Positions 8,083 to 17,266 of a stretch of 64,000 nt of DNA are shown here, piece by piece. The notes under the pieces were generated by a model, which saw only the letters and a list, made by a program, of their open reading frames with translations, was not told where the DNA came from and did no database searches. The first letter of the stretch is position 1. Each line of letters opens with the position of its first letter. The translations under genes and the position numbers were made by a program. The DNA is from Pararhizobium capsulatum DSM 1112 (GTDB taxonomy: Bacteria; Pseudomonadota; Alphaproteobacteria; Rhizobiales; Rhizobiaceae), in NCBI RefSeq assembly GCF_030814475.1, contig NZ_JAUSVF010000003.1, forward strand, positions 124,001-188,000. The letters run 5' to 3'.

Positions 8083-9153
8083 TCAGAACGCGATTCTTTG
8101 GTCGGTTTGCTTGTCGAACACATGAGCCGCGGCAGGATCGACGTCGAGCCGTATCGTGTCGCCTGGCTTCAGCGCGTGGCGCTCGCGAAAGGCGCACAAG
8201 ACCCGTTTGCCCGCCAATTGGGCTGCCAGGAGAATTTCTGCCCCCGTCGGCTCGATCAACTCGACAGTCGCCGGCACGCCCCGATCGCCATGCGACATGA
8301 TCCACTGGTCAGGACGAACCCCGTATATCACCTCCTGGCCGGTCGTCGCTCGCGTGCCGTGTGGAAGGGGAAGGGCCGACCCGTCAGCGAGCCGCGCTGA
8401 GTTCACAGAGAGATCGATTGTGGCCGGCAGCATGTTCATTGCCGGCGATCCGATGAAACCGGCGACGAAGGTGTTTGCGGGTCTGTCGTAAAGCTCCAGT
8501 GGCGCGCCGATCTGCTCCACCTTGCCGTCGCGAAGCACGACGATGCGGTCCGCCATTGTCATGGCTTCAATCTGGTCATGGGTGACATACACTGAAGTAG
8601 CGCCAAGGCGCTGGTGAAGAGCTTTGATCTCCGAACGCATATCTACGCGCAATGCGGCGTCCAGGTTCGAAAGCGGCTCGTCGAAAAAGAACGCCCTTGG
8701 GTTTCGAACCATTGCGCGCCCCATGGCGACACGCTGCCGCTGGCCTCCGGAGAGAGCTTTCGGATATCGGTCGAGATAGGGCGTAAGCCGCAACATATCG
8801 GCAGCCTTGTCAACCTTGGCGTTGCGATCCGCAAGGTTTTCGCCTCGCAATTTCAGTGCGAAGGCCATGTTCTCCCGAACAGTCATATGCGGATAGAGAG
8901 CGTAGTTCTGGAACACCATCGCCACGTCACGGTCCTTGGCGGCGATGTTGTCGACGCGATGTCCGCCCAGCTTGATCGTGCCGCCGGTGATGTCCTCAAG
9001 CCCCGCAAGTGATCGCAGCAGCGTGGATTTGCCGCAGCCGGAGGGTCCGACCAGGACGACGAACTCGCCGTCGGCTATATCGAACGAGATATTGCGCAGG
9101 GCGTGATAGGCGCCGTAATGCTTGTCGACCTGGTCAAGCTCGATCGTTGCCAT
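8083..9153 (-). CDS. Sugar/polyol ABC transporter ATP-binding protein (MalK/UgpC type)
   Basis: The 356-residue ATPase carries Walker A (GPSGCGKST, near residues 37-45), signature LSGGQRQR near 135, Walker B (AFFFDEP) near 157 and the switch histidine in YVTHDQ. A C-terminal MalK-type TOBE/regulatory domain (IYGVRPDQW onward) follows. Such ATPases serve CUT1 importers of oligosaccharides, glycerol-phosphate and polyols. It is the last intact gene of the minus-strand operon, behind the SDR, and an AAGGA ribosome-binding site lies just upstream of the ATG at 9153. The neighbouring dehydrogenases point to a sugar alcohol as the transported substrate. Confidence 0.9.
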   Translation of the reverse strand: MATIELDQVDKHYGAYHALRNISFDIADGEFVVLVGPSGCGKSTLLRSLAGLEDITGGTIKLGGHRVDNIAAKDRDVAMVFQNYALYPHMTVRENMAFALKLRGENLADRNAKVDKAADMLRLTPYLDRYPKALSGGQRQRVAMGRAMVRNPRAFFFDEPLSNLDAALRVDMRSEIKALHQRLGATSVYVTHDQIEAMTMADRIVVLRDGKVEQIGAPLELYDRPANTFVAGFIGSPAMNMLPATIDLSVNSARLADGSALPLPHGTRATTGQEVIYGVRPDQWIMSHGDRGVPATVELIEPTGAEILLAAQLAGKRVLCAFRERHALKPGDTIRLDVDPAAAHVFDKQTDQRIAF

Positions 9154-9219
9154 GTGTCAATCCTTAGTCAGTTGTGGCGGCATGGCCGCAGATCATTCGA
9201 GATGGGTGCGAAGGCAGCT

Positions 9220-9990
9220 TCACCATGAGGTGTATCCTGCATCCGCAACGACGATGCTGCCGGTCATCAGGCTGGCGGCATCGGAGGCCAGGAACAGAAC
9301 GACAGACGCAATTTCCTCGACCTCGCCCATGCGCTTCATCGGCGTCATGTCCATCCACTCCCTGTCCCATCCGGTTGTCTCCACGGCGGTCCTCGTCATG
9401 TCGGTCGCGATATAGGTTGGCGCGACGGCGTTGACGCGGACGCCTCGCTCGGCCCATTCGGCTGCAAGGGACTTCGTCAGCATGTGAACGGCACCCTTTG
9501 AGGCGTTGTAACCGGCCTGCGGCTGCGGCCGGTTGGCGATAATGCCAGACATCGAACCGATATTGACGATCGAGCCCTTGCCCGCCTTCAGCATCAGGTT
9601 TCCGAAGGCGCGATTGCTCCAGAACACACCGTTAAGGTTCACGTTTGCGACCCTCAGCCAGTCCGCATCGGACATCTCCTCCGCCGGGCTGTGCGCAGCG
9701 ATGCCGGCATTGGCCACCAGGATGTCCACGCGACCAAGCTTGGTCGCGATCGCCGCCGCGACGCGGTCGGTTTCTCCGGAATCGGTTACGTCGAGACGAA
9801 CGAATTCGGCCTTTCGCCCCATCGCGGCGAGCTTAGAGACGGCCGATTGACCGAGCTCTTCGTCAACATCAGTCAATACGAGATGTGCGCCGGCTTCCGA
9901 TAGGGCATCGGCGCAGGCATAGCCGATGTTGCGCCCCGCGCCGGTGACGACCGCGACCCTTCCGCTGAGATCCAACTTGCGCAGGTACAT
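9220..9990 (-). CDS. SDR family NAD(P)-dependent oxidoreductase, probable polyol/sugar dehydrogenase
   Basis: This 256-residue classical SDR has the cofactor motif TGAGRNIGYA near residues 15-24, the NAG motif (VANAGIA) near 89, and the catalytic serine region with YNASKGAVHM (Tyr-x-x-x-Lys) near 160. Classical SDRs of this size oxidise hydroxyl groups of sugars, polyols or acyl chains in the cytoplasm. The ATG at 9990 lies one base beyond the TAG of the zinc dehydrogenase gene and has a GGGAC ribosome-binding site; the longer in-frame start at 10002 lies inside that gene. Two dehydrogenases plus a CUT1 importer suggest stepwise oxidation of a sugar alcohol to a ketose. Confidence 0.88.
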   Translation of the reverse strand: MYLRKLDLSGRVAVVTGAGRNIGYACADALSEAGAHLVLTDVDEELGQSAVSKLAAMGRKAEFVRLDVTDSGETDRVAAAIATKLGRVDILVANAGIAAHSPAEEMSDADWLRVANVNLNGVFWSNRAFGNLMLKAGKGSIVNIGSMSGIIANRPQPQAGYNASKGAVHMLTKSLAAEWAERGVRVNAVAPTYIATDMTRTAVETTGWDREWMDMTPMKRMGEVEEIASVVLFLASDAASLMTGSIVVADAGYTSW

Positions 9991-9991
9991 G

Positions 9992-11032
9992 CTACGTCCC
10001 AAGCTCGATCTGGATTTTTACGGAAGACGGCTTCGGTCTCACGGCGTAATCGAATGCTTCGATAGAATCCTCGAAGGCGTAGGTATCGGTGATCAGCGCA
10101 TCGACATTGATCTGGTTCGATCCCAAGAGCGCGACGATGCGCGGGTAGACATGGGCGTAGCGGAACACGTGTTCGATGCGCAGTTCCTTCGTCTGGGCGA
10201 TGACGATATCGAGCGGGACCGGCTTCAGGGGCATGCCGACAAAGACGACGGCTCCGCCGGGGCAACTGTGGTGCAACGTGTCTGCGATCACCTCGGCCGC
10301 GCCGGAGCATTCGAAAACGACATCGACGCCCCAGCCGTCGGTTTCGCGGGCGATCACACTCTTCAGGTCCTGTGATCGGACATTGACGGTCATGACGGCA
10401 GGCCCGAGTTTGCGCGCTACGGCGAGCTTTTCGTCGACAACATCGGTAACGATGACTTTGGCGCAACCGGCCGACAACGCCGCGATCGCGGTCACCATGC
10501 CAATCGGCCCGGCACCCGTGACCAGCGCGATCGCGCCAGGTGTCAGCTTTGCCTTGGAGACTGCATGAAAGCCCACAGCCAGCGGCTCGACCATGGCGCC
10601 AGCGGCATAGGAAACATTGTCCGGAAGCTTGAAGGTGAAGGCCGCCGGGTGGACCACGCTCGGTCTCAGCACGCCATGCACGGGCGGCGTCGCCCAGAAG
10701 CGCACCGCGGGATCGAGATTGTAGAGACCTAGCCGCGACGCGCGGCTTTGCGAGTCGGGAATGCCGGGCTCCATGCAGACGCGGTCGCCCACTTTCAGGT
10801 TCTGGACAGCGCTGCCGACCTCTTCGATGATGCCGGCGGCTTCATGGCCGAGGATCATCGGCTCACGTACAACGAAGGGGCCGATCGCGCCGTGGGTGTA
10901 GTAGTGAACGTCCGATCCACAGACGCCCACTGTCTTGATGGCAATGCGCACGTCGGTGGGACCGAGCGCCTCCTTCGGGTCCAGGTCGCGAATGCGCAGT
11001 TCGTCTTTGCGTTCGAGAACGAGCGATCTCAT
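9992..11032 (-). CDS. Zinc-dependent medium-chain dehydrogenase (sorbitol/xylitol dehydrogenase-like)
   Basis: The 346-residue protein is a medium-chain dehydrogenase of the polyol dehydrogenase group. [13 protein letters not shown] supplies the catalytic zinc cysteine, [12 protein letters not shown] the zinc-binding His-Glu, and VTGAGPIGM near residue 170 the nucleotide-binding motif. The structural-zinc cysteine cluster of classical alcohol dehydrogenases is missing: the region after CMEPGIP has serines and arginines instead, as in several bacterial sorbitol and xylitol dehydrogenases. The gene sits four bases after the small membrane-protein gene and abuts the SDR. It would oxidise the imported polyol with NAD+. 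Confidence 0.88.
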   Translation of the reverse strand: MRSLVLERKDELRIRDLDPKEALGPTDVRIAIKTVGVCGSDVHYYTHGAIGPFVVREPMILGHEAAGIIEEVGSAVQNLKVGDRVCMEPGIPDSQSRASRLGLYNLDPAVRFWATPPVHGVLRPSVVHPAAFTFKLPDNVSYAAGAMVEPLAVGFHAVSKAKLTPGAIALVTGAGPIGMVTAIAALSAGCAKVIVTDVVDEKLAVARKLGPAVMTVNVRSQDLKSVIARETDGWGVDVVFECSGAAEVIADTLHHSCPGGAVVFVGMPLKPVPLDIVIAQTKELRIEHVFRYAHVYPRIVALLGSNQINVDALITDTYAFEDSIEAFDYAVRPKPSSVKIQIELGT

Positions 11033-11036
11033 GTCT

Positions 11037-11240
11037 TCAGCCCTTTCGGATTATGAATACGGCCAGCGCCAGGCAGAGCACCGTCGCCACCCATAGCGGC
11101 AACAGACCCTCTAGGAAACGCATCCAGAGAAGATGCACCAGGATCAGGATCACGACCGAGATGAAACCCCTGTCGAAGCCGTTCGTTCGGATCGGCAGGA
11201 ACCCGTCGCGTTGGGTTTTTCGGGGTTGAGACCCAGCCAT
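11037..11240 (-). CDS. Small two-helix membrane protein, DUF2160-like transporter accessory
   Basis: The 67-residue product has a basic N-terminus and two hydrophobic segments (about residues 25-43 and 47-64), the second ending in RKG. The pattern [17 protein letters not shown] resembles the C-terminal half of DUF2160 proteins, which are encoded inside rhizobial glycerol ABC-transporter operons. It lies four bases after the second permease gene and four bases before the dehydrogenase gene, clearly within the operon. Its role is unknown; stabilising or tuning the permease pair is the natural guess. The DUF2160 relation is from memory of the family pattern and is only moderately sure. Confidence 0.6.
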   Translation of the reverse strand: MAGSQPRKTQRDGFLPIRTNGFDRGFISVVILILVHLLWMRFLEGLLPLWVATVLCLALAVFIIRKG

Positions 11241-11244
11241 TATC

Positions 11245-12078
11245 TTACCCTTTCAATGCGCCAAACGTCAGGCCGGTGACGATGTGCTTCTGGACGAAGC
11301 CGAGCACGATCAGGGCCGGGAGCGTGGTCAGGAACGCCATCGCCGCCATCTCGCCCCAGTTCGTTCCGGTGACCGAGACATATTCCGCGAGCGCTGTCGT
11401 AACCGTCCTGGCGCCAGCCGACGACGTCAGGGTTGCTGCGAACAGGTACTCGTTCCAGGCGAAAATCCAGGTCAGGATGAAGGTGACGGCCAACCCCGGC
11501 CGAGCCAGCGGCAGGATGACGTGCAACAGCACCTGGCTGGTTGTCGCACCGTCCACCCGCGCCGCTTCGTCCAGCTCCAGCGGAATCCCGTCGAGCATGC
11601 CTTTCAAGAGCCAGATGGCGAAGGGCAGGTTGAAGACGCAATAGAGCAGGATGAGGCCGATCTTCGTGTCGAACAGCATGAAATCGCCGAACACGAACCA
11701 CTTGGTGAACAGCAGGAAGAGCGGCAGCAGAAACACGGCTGGCGGCGCCATGCGGTTGGTGATCAACCAAAAAAACACGTTGTCACCGCCGCTGATCTTG
11801 TAACGCGACAGTCCGAACGCCGCGAGCAGGCCGAGGGCACACACCATCGCTGCGTTCGATGTCGCCACGATCATCGAATTCCAGAGATACTGCAAGAAGG
11901 TCGAGCTGTTCAGCACCGCCAGGAAATTATCCCAGTAAAGATCGTCGATGAGGAATGACTTGGAATAAAGCTTCACGCGAGGGCGCATCGAAACGACCAG
12001 CATCCACCAGACCGGAAGCAACGTCAGAATCGTCAGACATATCCAAAGGACGAAAGAGGCTATACCGGAGCGTCTCAT
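11245..12078 (-). CDS. Carbohydrate ABC transporter permease (MalG/UgpE type)
   Basis: The 277-residue inner-membrane protein has six predicted helices, beginning with [20 protein letters not shown], and the CUT1 coupling motif [15 protein letters not shown] near residues 183-197. The start ATG at 12078 overlaps the TGA of the first permease gene by ATGA; a longer in-frame start at 12465 lies within that gene. It would pair with the MalF-type permease to form the channel. Confidence 0.92.
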   Translation of the reverse strand: MRRSGIASFVLWICLTILTLLPVWWMLVVSMRPRVKLYSKSFLIDDLYWDNFLAVLNSSTFLQYLWNSMIVATSNAAMVCALGLLAAFGLSRYKISGGDNVFFWLITNRMAPPAVFLLPLFLLFTKWFVFGDFMLFDTKIGLILLYCVFNLPFAIWLLKGMLDGIPLELDEAARVDGATTSQVLLHVILPLARPGLAVTFILTWIFAWNEYLFAATLTSSAGARTVTTALAEYVSVTGTNWGEMAAMAFLTTLPALIVLGFVQKHIVTGLTFGALKG

Positions 12079-12953
12079 TGTGCCCCTCCTTTGCGGCCGG
12101 TCATGGCGACGAACAGCAGCCAGCTCAGAACGATCGTGACGTAAAGCGTTAGAAGGGACATGGCCGCGCCGTAGCCGTAATCGGTCTTCGGAAAGACGTT
12201 GATCCAGATATGAAGGCCGATGAAGCGGGTCGCCTCGGCCGGACCGCCCTTGGTCAACATCCAGATTTCGTCGACAGAGCGCAACGCGTCCATCAGCCGG
12301 ATGAAGACGGTTGTCAGCAGCACCGGCTTCAACATCGGCACGATCACGTACCAGAAAATCTGCAGTTTGTTGCCGCCGTCGATCTGTGCCTGTTCGAGCG
12401 GCTCTTTCGGTAAGGCGGTCAATCCAGCCATGAGCGACAGCGTGACGAACGGCGTCCAGTGCCACAGGTCCATGACGATCGCTGTGGCGAAGGCATGATA
12501 GGAATTAGTCGCGATGTTGTAGTCGATGCCGAACCACAGTTTCAGGTAGTAGGGCACGATGCCGAAGCCCGGAACGCAAAGCAGCCGCCAGGTAGCACCG
12601 ACTGCAATGGGTGCGACGACGATCGGCAGTGTGTGGATCGTGCGAAAGAACTGCCGGCCCCACAGACGGTCTGCCATCAGCGCGCGGGCCAGGACGTAAC
12701 CTAACAAAAGTTCGCTCACAACGACGAAGAAGGCAAAAACCAGCGTGCGGGTAAGCGAGTTCAGGAAGGTCGTGTCAAAAACCAGGCTACGATAATTCTG
12801 AAGGCCGGCCCAGCGCAGGGTTGGATCGACTGCGTTGGTATTCCAGTCGAAGAAGCCGACATAGAGAATGTAGATGAAGGGAATGAACCCGATAACGAAC
12901 AGGATTAGCGTGGCTGGTGCTAGAAACAGCCATCCGATGTTGGATTGTCTCAT
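12075..12953 (-). CDS. Carbohydrate ABC transporter permease (MalF/UgpA type)
   Basis: The 292-residue polytopic protein starts [20 protein letters not shown], the usual first helix of MalF-like permeases without the long periplasmic loop. The coupling motif [15 protein letters not shown] lies about residues 195-210. I chose the ATG at 12953 because GGAG lies six bases upstream; an earlier in-frame start at 13067 would reach into the spacer after the binding-protein gene. Its stop overlaps the second permease start, so the two halves are translationally coupled. Confidence 0.92.
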   Translation of the reverse strand: MRQSNIGWLFLAPATLILFVIGFIPFIYILYVGFFDWNTNAVDPTLRWAGLQNYRSLVFDTTFLNSLTRTLVFAFFVVVSELLLGYVLARALMADRLWGRQFFRTIHTLPIVVAPIAVGATWRLLCVPGFGIVPYYLKLWFGIDYNIATNSYHAFATAIVMDLWHWTPFVTLSLMAGLTALPKEPLEQAQIDGGNKLQIFWYVIVPMLKPVLLTTVFIRLMDALRSVDEIWMLTKGGPAEATRFIGLHIWINVFPKTDYGYGAAMSLLTLYVTIVLSWLLFVAMTGRKGGAQ

Positions 12954-13065
12954 CCTGAGCTCCGTCAGATCGTGCTTGAGTTTTATTCGCCCGACGACCA
13001 GCGTCGCGGGCAGGCCCGGCAAACCGTAGTCAGGACAGAAGGCGGCCACCTTACTGGCGACCGCC

Positions 13066-13085
13066 AACCGCCGGGAGGTGCGGTT
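13066..13085 (-). terminator. Intercistronic hairpin after the binding-protein gene
   Basis: AACCGC and GCGGTT pair around an eight-base loop directly behind the binding-protein stop codon. No T-run follows, so it more likely stabilises the upstream message or trims read-through than ends transcription. This would fit the usual excess of binding protein over permease. Confidence 0.35.
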
Positions 13086-14516
13086 TTACTTGCGGTAGCC
13101 GAGCTTCACAAGTTCAGCTTCGGCGGCGGTCGCGGCCTGGTCCAGCGCATCGTCCGGCTTGATCTCACCGACGATCGCTTTGTAGATGAACGGCGCGGCC
13201 ACCTGCAGAACTTGCGAGTGGAACGGGAACGGCGGAGCACCCGCGAACAGCTTTCCATCCTCACGCATCAGCGTGTAATAGCCGTTCATCTTCTTGTCCT
13301 GATCGACGATCTTTGGATCATCGTAGGTCGAGTTCATGACGATGCGGGAGCCGGCCAGCGCCCAGTCGGTCTGCACGGAAGCCTGCCCGATATACTGCAG
13401 GAAGAGCAGCGAGGCGTCCTTGTTCTTGGACGAATGCGGGATGCCGAAAGCGCCACCATCGTAGTAGCCGATATAACCCTTGCCGGCTTCGGCTGCTTCC
13501 ATGACACCCGCCTCGACCGGAGGCAGTGCCACGCCAACCTTACCGACGACGGTCGATTTGGTTTCGTCGGTCGCAATCCAGGCAGCGTTTTCACCGTAGA
13601 CGAGACCTTGGGCCGCGCGGCCTGCGGCAAACGTCCCGGCAACCTCATCCCAAGTGGACGACGTCGATTCCGGCGGTGCATATTTCAGCAGATCGATCCA
13701 GTAGTTAAGCGCCTTTTTCGCGGCGGCGGAGTTCATCTGGCCGCCGTTCGCTTCGGTGGCCGCGAAGGTGGTGCCATCGATGCCCCAGTTGTAAACGCCG
13801 AAGGTTGGCGCTACCGACTCGAAGAATTCGTAGAAGGCGGCGGGATGGCTCGACGAGGCCTGTACGGTGGTCCCCCAGAGCTCCTTGTCTGCGCCGTATT
13901 CGGTAAAGAACTTAGCGACCTGGGTATACTCTTCATGCGTCGTTGCAGGCTTCAGATCCGCACCGGTGGAATCCTTGTAGGCTTTCTGGATCGCCGGATC
14001 ATCGAAGAGATCCTTGCGGTAGAGGTAAGGCTTGATGAATGCTTCCATGGGAACACCCATCACATCGCCCGACTTCGGATCCTTGAAATAGTTCAGGAAC
14101 GTGGTGAAATTCTCTGGCTTGAAGTCCGGCGAAGCGATCTTTGCATTTTCGGCGAGCGACTTGGTGATATCGACGAGGAAGTTGCGGGCCAGATACGTAT
14201 ATACGATGTCCTGCTCGATATAGACGAAGTCATAGATGCCGGTATTGGCTTCCATATCCTTGATCGCCTTGTCGTACATCTGGTCCCAAGATGTTGCCTC
14301 AAATTCGACCTTGATGCCGGTCTCTTCTGTGAATTTCGGACCGAGCACCTGCTCGACATATTTCGACGCTGGGGTCGATTCCGAGACGCCCCGGATGATC
14401 GCGCCCTGATAGGGTTGAGCGGCAGTCTTCCACCAGGAATCCTGCGCAAGAGCGGTCGAGCTCCAAAGGCCAAGCGAGATGATGCCGACGCCCACGGCTT
14501 TGACGAAACTGTTCAT
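13086..14516 (-). CDS. Sugar/polyol ABC transporter substrate-binding protein (family 1)
   Basis: The 476-residue precursor starts at the ATG at 14516, preceded by a strong GGAGGAG site, and has a signal peptide ending at STALAQ. The mature part is a family 1 solute-binding protein, with [15 protein letters not shown] in the hinge region and a C-terminal lobe rich in aromatic residues ([20 protein letters not shown]) suited to carbohydrate stacking. It is the first gene of the seven-gene polyol operon and is divergent from the AraC-type gene. The length is at the upper end for CUT1 binding proteins. Sorbitol, mannitol, xylitol and arabitol are the likeliest ligands, judged only from the dehydrogenases. 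Confidence 0.9.
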   Translation of the reverse strand: MNSFVKAVGVGIISLGLWSSTALAQDSWWKTAAQPYQGAIIRGVSESTPASKYVEQVLGPKFTEETGIKVEFEATSWDQMYDKAIKDMEANTGIYDFVYIEQDIVYTYLARNFLVDITKSLAENAKIASPDFKPENFTTFLNYFKDPKSGDVMGVPMEAFIKPYLYRKDLFDDPAIQKAYKDSTGADLKPATTHEEYTQVAKFFTEYGADKELWGTTVQASSSHPAAFYEFFESVAPTFGVYNWGIDGTTFAATEANGGQMNSAAAKKALNYWIDLLKYAPPESTSSTWDEVAGTFAAGRAAQGLVYGENAAWIATDETKSTVVGKVGVALPPVEAGVMEAAEAGKGYIGYYDGGAFGIPHSSKNKDASLLFLQYIGQASVQTDWALAGSRIVMNSTYDDPKIVDQDKKMNGYYTLMREDGKLFAGAPPFPFHSQVLQVAAPFIYKAIVGEIKPDDALDQAATAAEAELVKLGYRK

Positions 14517-14685
14517 TGTTCTCCTCCATTTGGATCGCAAAATCGGTCCGGTTGTGCGTGCTTAACTCTCCTCCGACACGCTCAACGGACCTCAATATTT
14601 GTGGAAAGAAAGAGTAGACACAAGCGCGGCCGTTGCGCGATACTGATACTCTCATGCGCAACATACCGAAAATATCCATGAAATC

Positions 14686-14702
14686 TTGTGTGCATTGCAC
14701 AA
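14686..14702. promoter_or_regulatory. Possible regulator site between polyol operon and araC-type gene
   Basis: TTGTG and CACAA flank a seven-base centre inside the 242-base divergent intergenic region, 57 bases before the regulator ATG. Such a dyad could bind the AraC-type regulator or another factor. AraC proteins more often use direct repeats, so this is weak. Confidence 0.25.
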
Positions 14703-14758
14703 TCTAATATTGATTGCCGACGCAACGAGCATAGTGGGAAGACCGGAAGGGGTCTGCA

Positions 14759-15685
14759 ATGTCAGTTATTTCACCGACGGTCGCGAGATTTGAATATGTC
14801 CTGACGGGCGCGGACGAGTCCTTCCTGTGGCGCCGCGACGACTATCCATGGGAACGCAACGTCTGGAATTTCCACCCAGAGGTGGAGATCCACTATATTC
14901 CCAACGCCAGCGGCGTCCTGCTTGCAGGGGATCATGTCGGCGCGTTCACGCCAGGCCATATTTCCGTTATCGGCAGCAACCTACCGCACGACTGGGTGAC
15001 GCCGCTCGGACCGGATGAGCGCATTCCAGGACGCGACATCGTCATCCAGTTTCTGCCGGCCAAACTTGAGCAGGCTTCGACCTTCCTGCCGGAGCTGGCG
15101 GGGTTGCATGACTTTCTCAGCCGCGCGCAGCGGGGGCTCTCCTTCAAGGGGCAGGCGCGGGAACAGGCGGAGGGGCTGATACTCGACATGGAGTTCCAGA
15201 CCGGCTCCGTGCGGCTTTCGACCTTCTTGTCATTGCTCTCGCTGCTGCGGGACACTGACGAGTCCGATACCTTATCTTCAGAGGCTTATGTGCCAGACCT
15301 GAGCTATGGCTCGCTCGAAGCCCTGCAGCAGGTCTTCGCGTATCTCTTTGCCAATCTGTCGGAGGACATCCGGTTGCCGGACGTAGCTCGCATGGTTGGC
15401 ATGAGTGACAGCGCTTTCTCGCGATTTTTCAAGAAAAACAGTGGCCACAGCTTCACCGACCACGTCAACAAGCTTCGTATCTGGAAGGCGGGTCAGCTGT
15501 TGACCGATACCTCTATGCCGATAACGGACATCTGCTTCGAGGTGGGCTATCGTAATCTTTCCAATTTCAATCGGGTGTTTCTGCGCCACCACAACTTAAC
15601 ACCGACACGATACCGAAAACTCTCCACCAACCGCAGAACCGTTCCGTTCCTCCAGACAGCGACAGACCATATGCGTGTGCGGTGA
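14759..15685 (+). CDS. AraC family transcriptional regulator
   Basis: The 308-residue protein has an N-terminal cupin-like sensor domain (FHPEVEIHYIPNASG, then GHISVIGSNLPHDW) and a C-terminal AraC double helix-turn-helix at about residues 190-290. The second helix-turn-helix contains the family hallmark VGYRNLSNFNRVF followed by TPTRYR. It is divergent from the CUT1 polyol operon and most likely activates it on binding the polyol or a derived sugar. The GGAAGGGG sequence upstream serves as ribosome-binding site. Confidence 0.9.
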   Translation: MSVISPTVARFEYVLTGADESFLWRRDDYPWERNVWNFHPEVEIHYIPNASGVLLAGDHVGAFTPGHISVIGSNLPHDWVTPLGPDERIPGRDIVIQFLPAKLEQASTFLPELAGLHDFLSRAQRGLSFKGQAREQAEGLILDMEFQTGSVRLSTFLSLLSLLRDTDESDTLSSEAYVPDLSYGSLEALQQVFAYLFANLSEDIRLPDVARMVGMSDSAFSRFFKKNSGHSFTDHVNKLRIWKAGQLLTDTSMPITDICFEVGYRNLSNFNRVFLRHHNLTPTRYRKLSTNRRTVPFLQTATDHMRVR

Positions 15686-16146
15686 ATGCGGAAAGATAGA
15701 TTTTAGAGTTCTCGTCCGCTTGTGCATCGTTGTCGCCTGAAAATTGCCATTCCGCTTTCGTGAAGAGTTTCGGGCGCCGCGAGGCGTACGAAAGTCCCCG
15801 AGGAAGGAACCCGCGGACCCTAGTTGAGAAGCCTATGGAGATTTCAATCTGCGGCTCATGTGGGCGGTTGCAGGATCGCAGTCGGGGAGTGGAATGATGG
15901 ATGGCGGCAGGTCGCTTCTTTGCGCACCCGTGCGGCTTTCCGAGCCTGGCCCAGGCTCGCCGCGACCCCTGTCTGATGCCATGATCGCCACGGTCGCATG
16001 CGGGTCGCTTGTCGGAGGCGTGAAGCCTGCGACTGAAATCTGGACCATGCCATGCCGGGTCATGAAGCCGTCTCCCGGTTCGTCGCCGTCGCATCCGGCG
16101 GTCCGCGCGGCTGCTTCCAGCGTTCGAACATCTCGATGACGATCAT
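15686..16146. other. Region between the araC-type gene and the broken recombinase
   Basis: No confident gene. A minus-strand frame continues the recombinase reading without family similarity to a stop at 15833, and another long minus frame overlaps the araC-type gene. The stretch probably contains debris of the element that carried the recombinase. Confidence 0.35.
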
Positions 16147-16967
16147 TCGTCCGCCGCAGGGCGGTGTTGTTGAGTTTTGCGTGCCCGAGCAGGACCTGGA
16201 TGATCCGAATGTCCGTGCCGTCCTCCAGCAGGTGGGTGGCGAAGCTGTGGCGCAGCGTATGCGGCCCCACCCGCTTGGCGATGTCGGCGGCCTGGGCGGC
16301 CTCAACGACGATGCGATAGAGCTGCCGCGTGCTGATCGGCTTCATGGCGTGCTGTCCGGGGAACCGCCAGCCGTCGCGGTCCATCACGCCCTGCTGCCGC
16401 CCCACCTTCCACTACTGGCGCAGCAGGGTGAGCAGGTCCTCCGAAAGCATGGCATTGCGATAGCGCCCGCCTTTGCCACGTTCGACGCGCAGCAGCATCC
16501 GCTCGCTGTCGACGTCGGCGACCTTCCATGGAGACCTCTGCAACACGTAGGCCGGCGCCATAGGCGACCGACAATGCTGCCTGGTGCTTGAGGCAGGTGG
16601 TGGCATTGAGGAACCGGGTAACCTCGTCGCGGCTCAATACCACAGGCAGGTTCCGAGGAAGCGCCAGCCGGACGAGCCTGCGCGCCAAGTCCGGGCGGTC
16701 GAGGGTCTGGGTGAAGAAGAACCGTAGCGCCGACACGATGCTGTTCTTTGTTGGAACGGGAACGCCGTCCTCCTGCTGCTCGATCTGGAACCGGCGCAGG
16801 TCGTCGGCGGTCGCCGTGTCTGGTGAACGCCCGAGGAAGGTTGCCAGGCGACCGATGTCGCGGAGATAGTTGCGCTGCGTTTCGCGTGACAAACGCCGCA
16901 TGTTCAGGTCGTCGATCAGCCGCTGGCGCAGCGGGCTGACGGGCGTGTCGAGACGGGGGTACTGCAT
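16147..16967 (-). pseudogene. Tyrosine recombinase/integrase, disrupted
   Basis: The N-terminal core-binding domain is intact from MQYPRLDTPVSPLRQRLIDD to GLRVAEVS. Near 16530 the reading frame shifts, and WKVADVDSERMLLRVERGKG continues in another frame. At 16412-16414 an in-frame TAG replaces an expected tryptophan codon ([16 protein letters not shown]). The catalytic block [15 protein letters not shown] and [11 protein letters not shown] follows, so Arg, His and His/Arg residues are present. The region holding the nucleophilic tyrosine (normally NTALYT) is lost just after NNTAL. Recombinases of this type accompany IS91-like elements and integrons in rhizobia. Frameshift, nonsense codon and C-terminal loss together make it non-functional. 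Confidence 0.8.
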
Positions 16968-17203
16968 GGTCAGGTTCCTTTGTTGAAGAAGCTCGTCATG
17001 CTCCGCCTCTGCCGGACGACGTTCAACCCAGGCCCAACCTCCAGCCTTTGCCCTCTATTTCAACCGCAGGCGCCCTCCCGCGCAGCGGGTTCGTTCACCG
17101 GCCCCCAATCAGTCATTCCCGAAAGCAAGTAGTTGCCTGGATTGGAATATTTTACTCAAAACATTGTCACCGAACGGCGGGTCGCCCCTTCGTATCCCAT
17201 CAA

Positions 17204-17235
17204 GGCGGCCGTATGATTAATGTCACACGGCCGCC
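17204..17235 (-). terminator. Hairpin downstream of the aminotransferase gene
   Basis: GGCGGCCGT and ACGGCCGCC form a perfect nine-base stem around a 14-base loop, 32 bases beyond the aminotransferase stop. No clear U-run follows, but the stem is very stable and the position suits the end of the dehydrogenase-aminotransferase transcript. Confidence 0.5.
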
Positions 17236-17266
17236 AGTGTCGTTTCCTTTCAAGCGAGCCCGGTGC

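Noticed and set aside
12945..14681. A 578-codon open frame on the plus strand
   Set aside because: It is the antisense shadow of the sugar-binding protein gene and has no family features.
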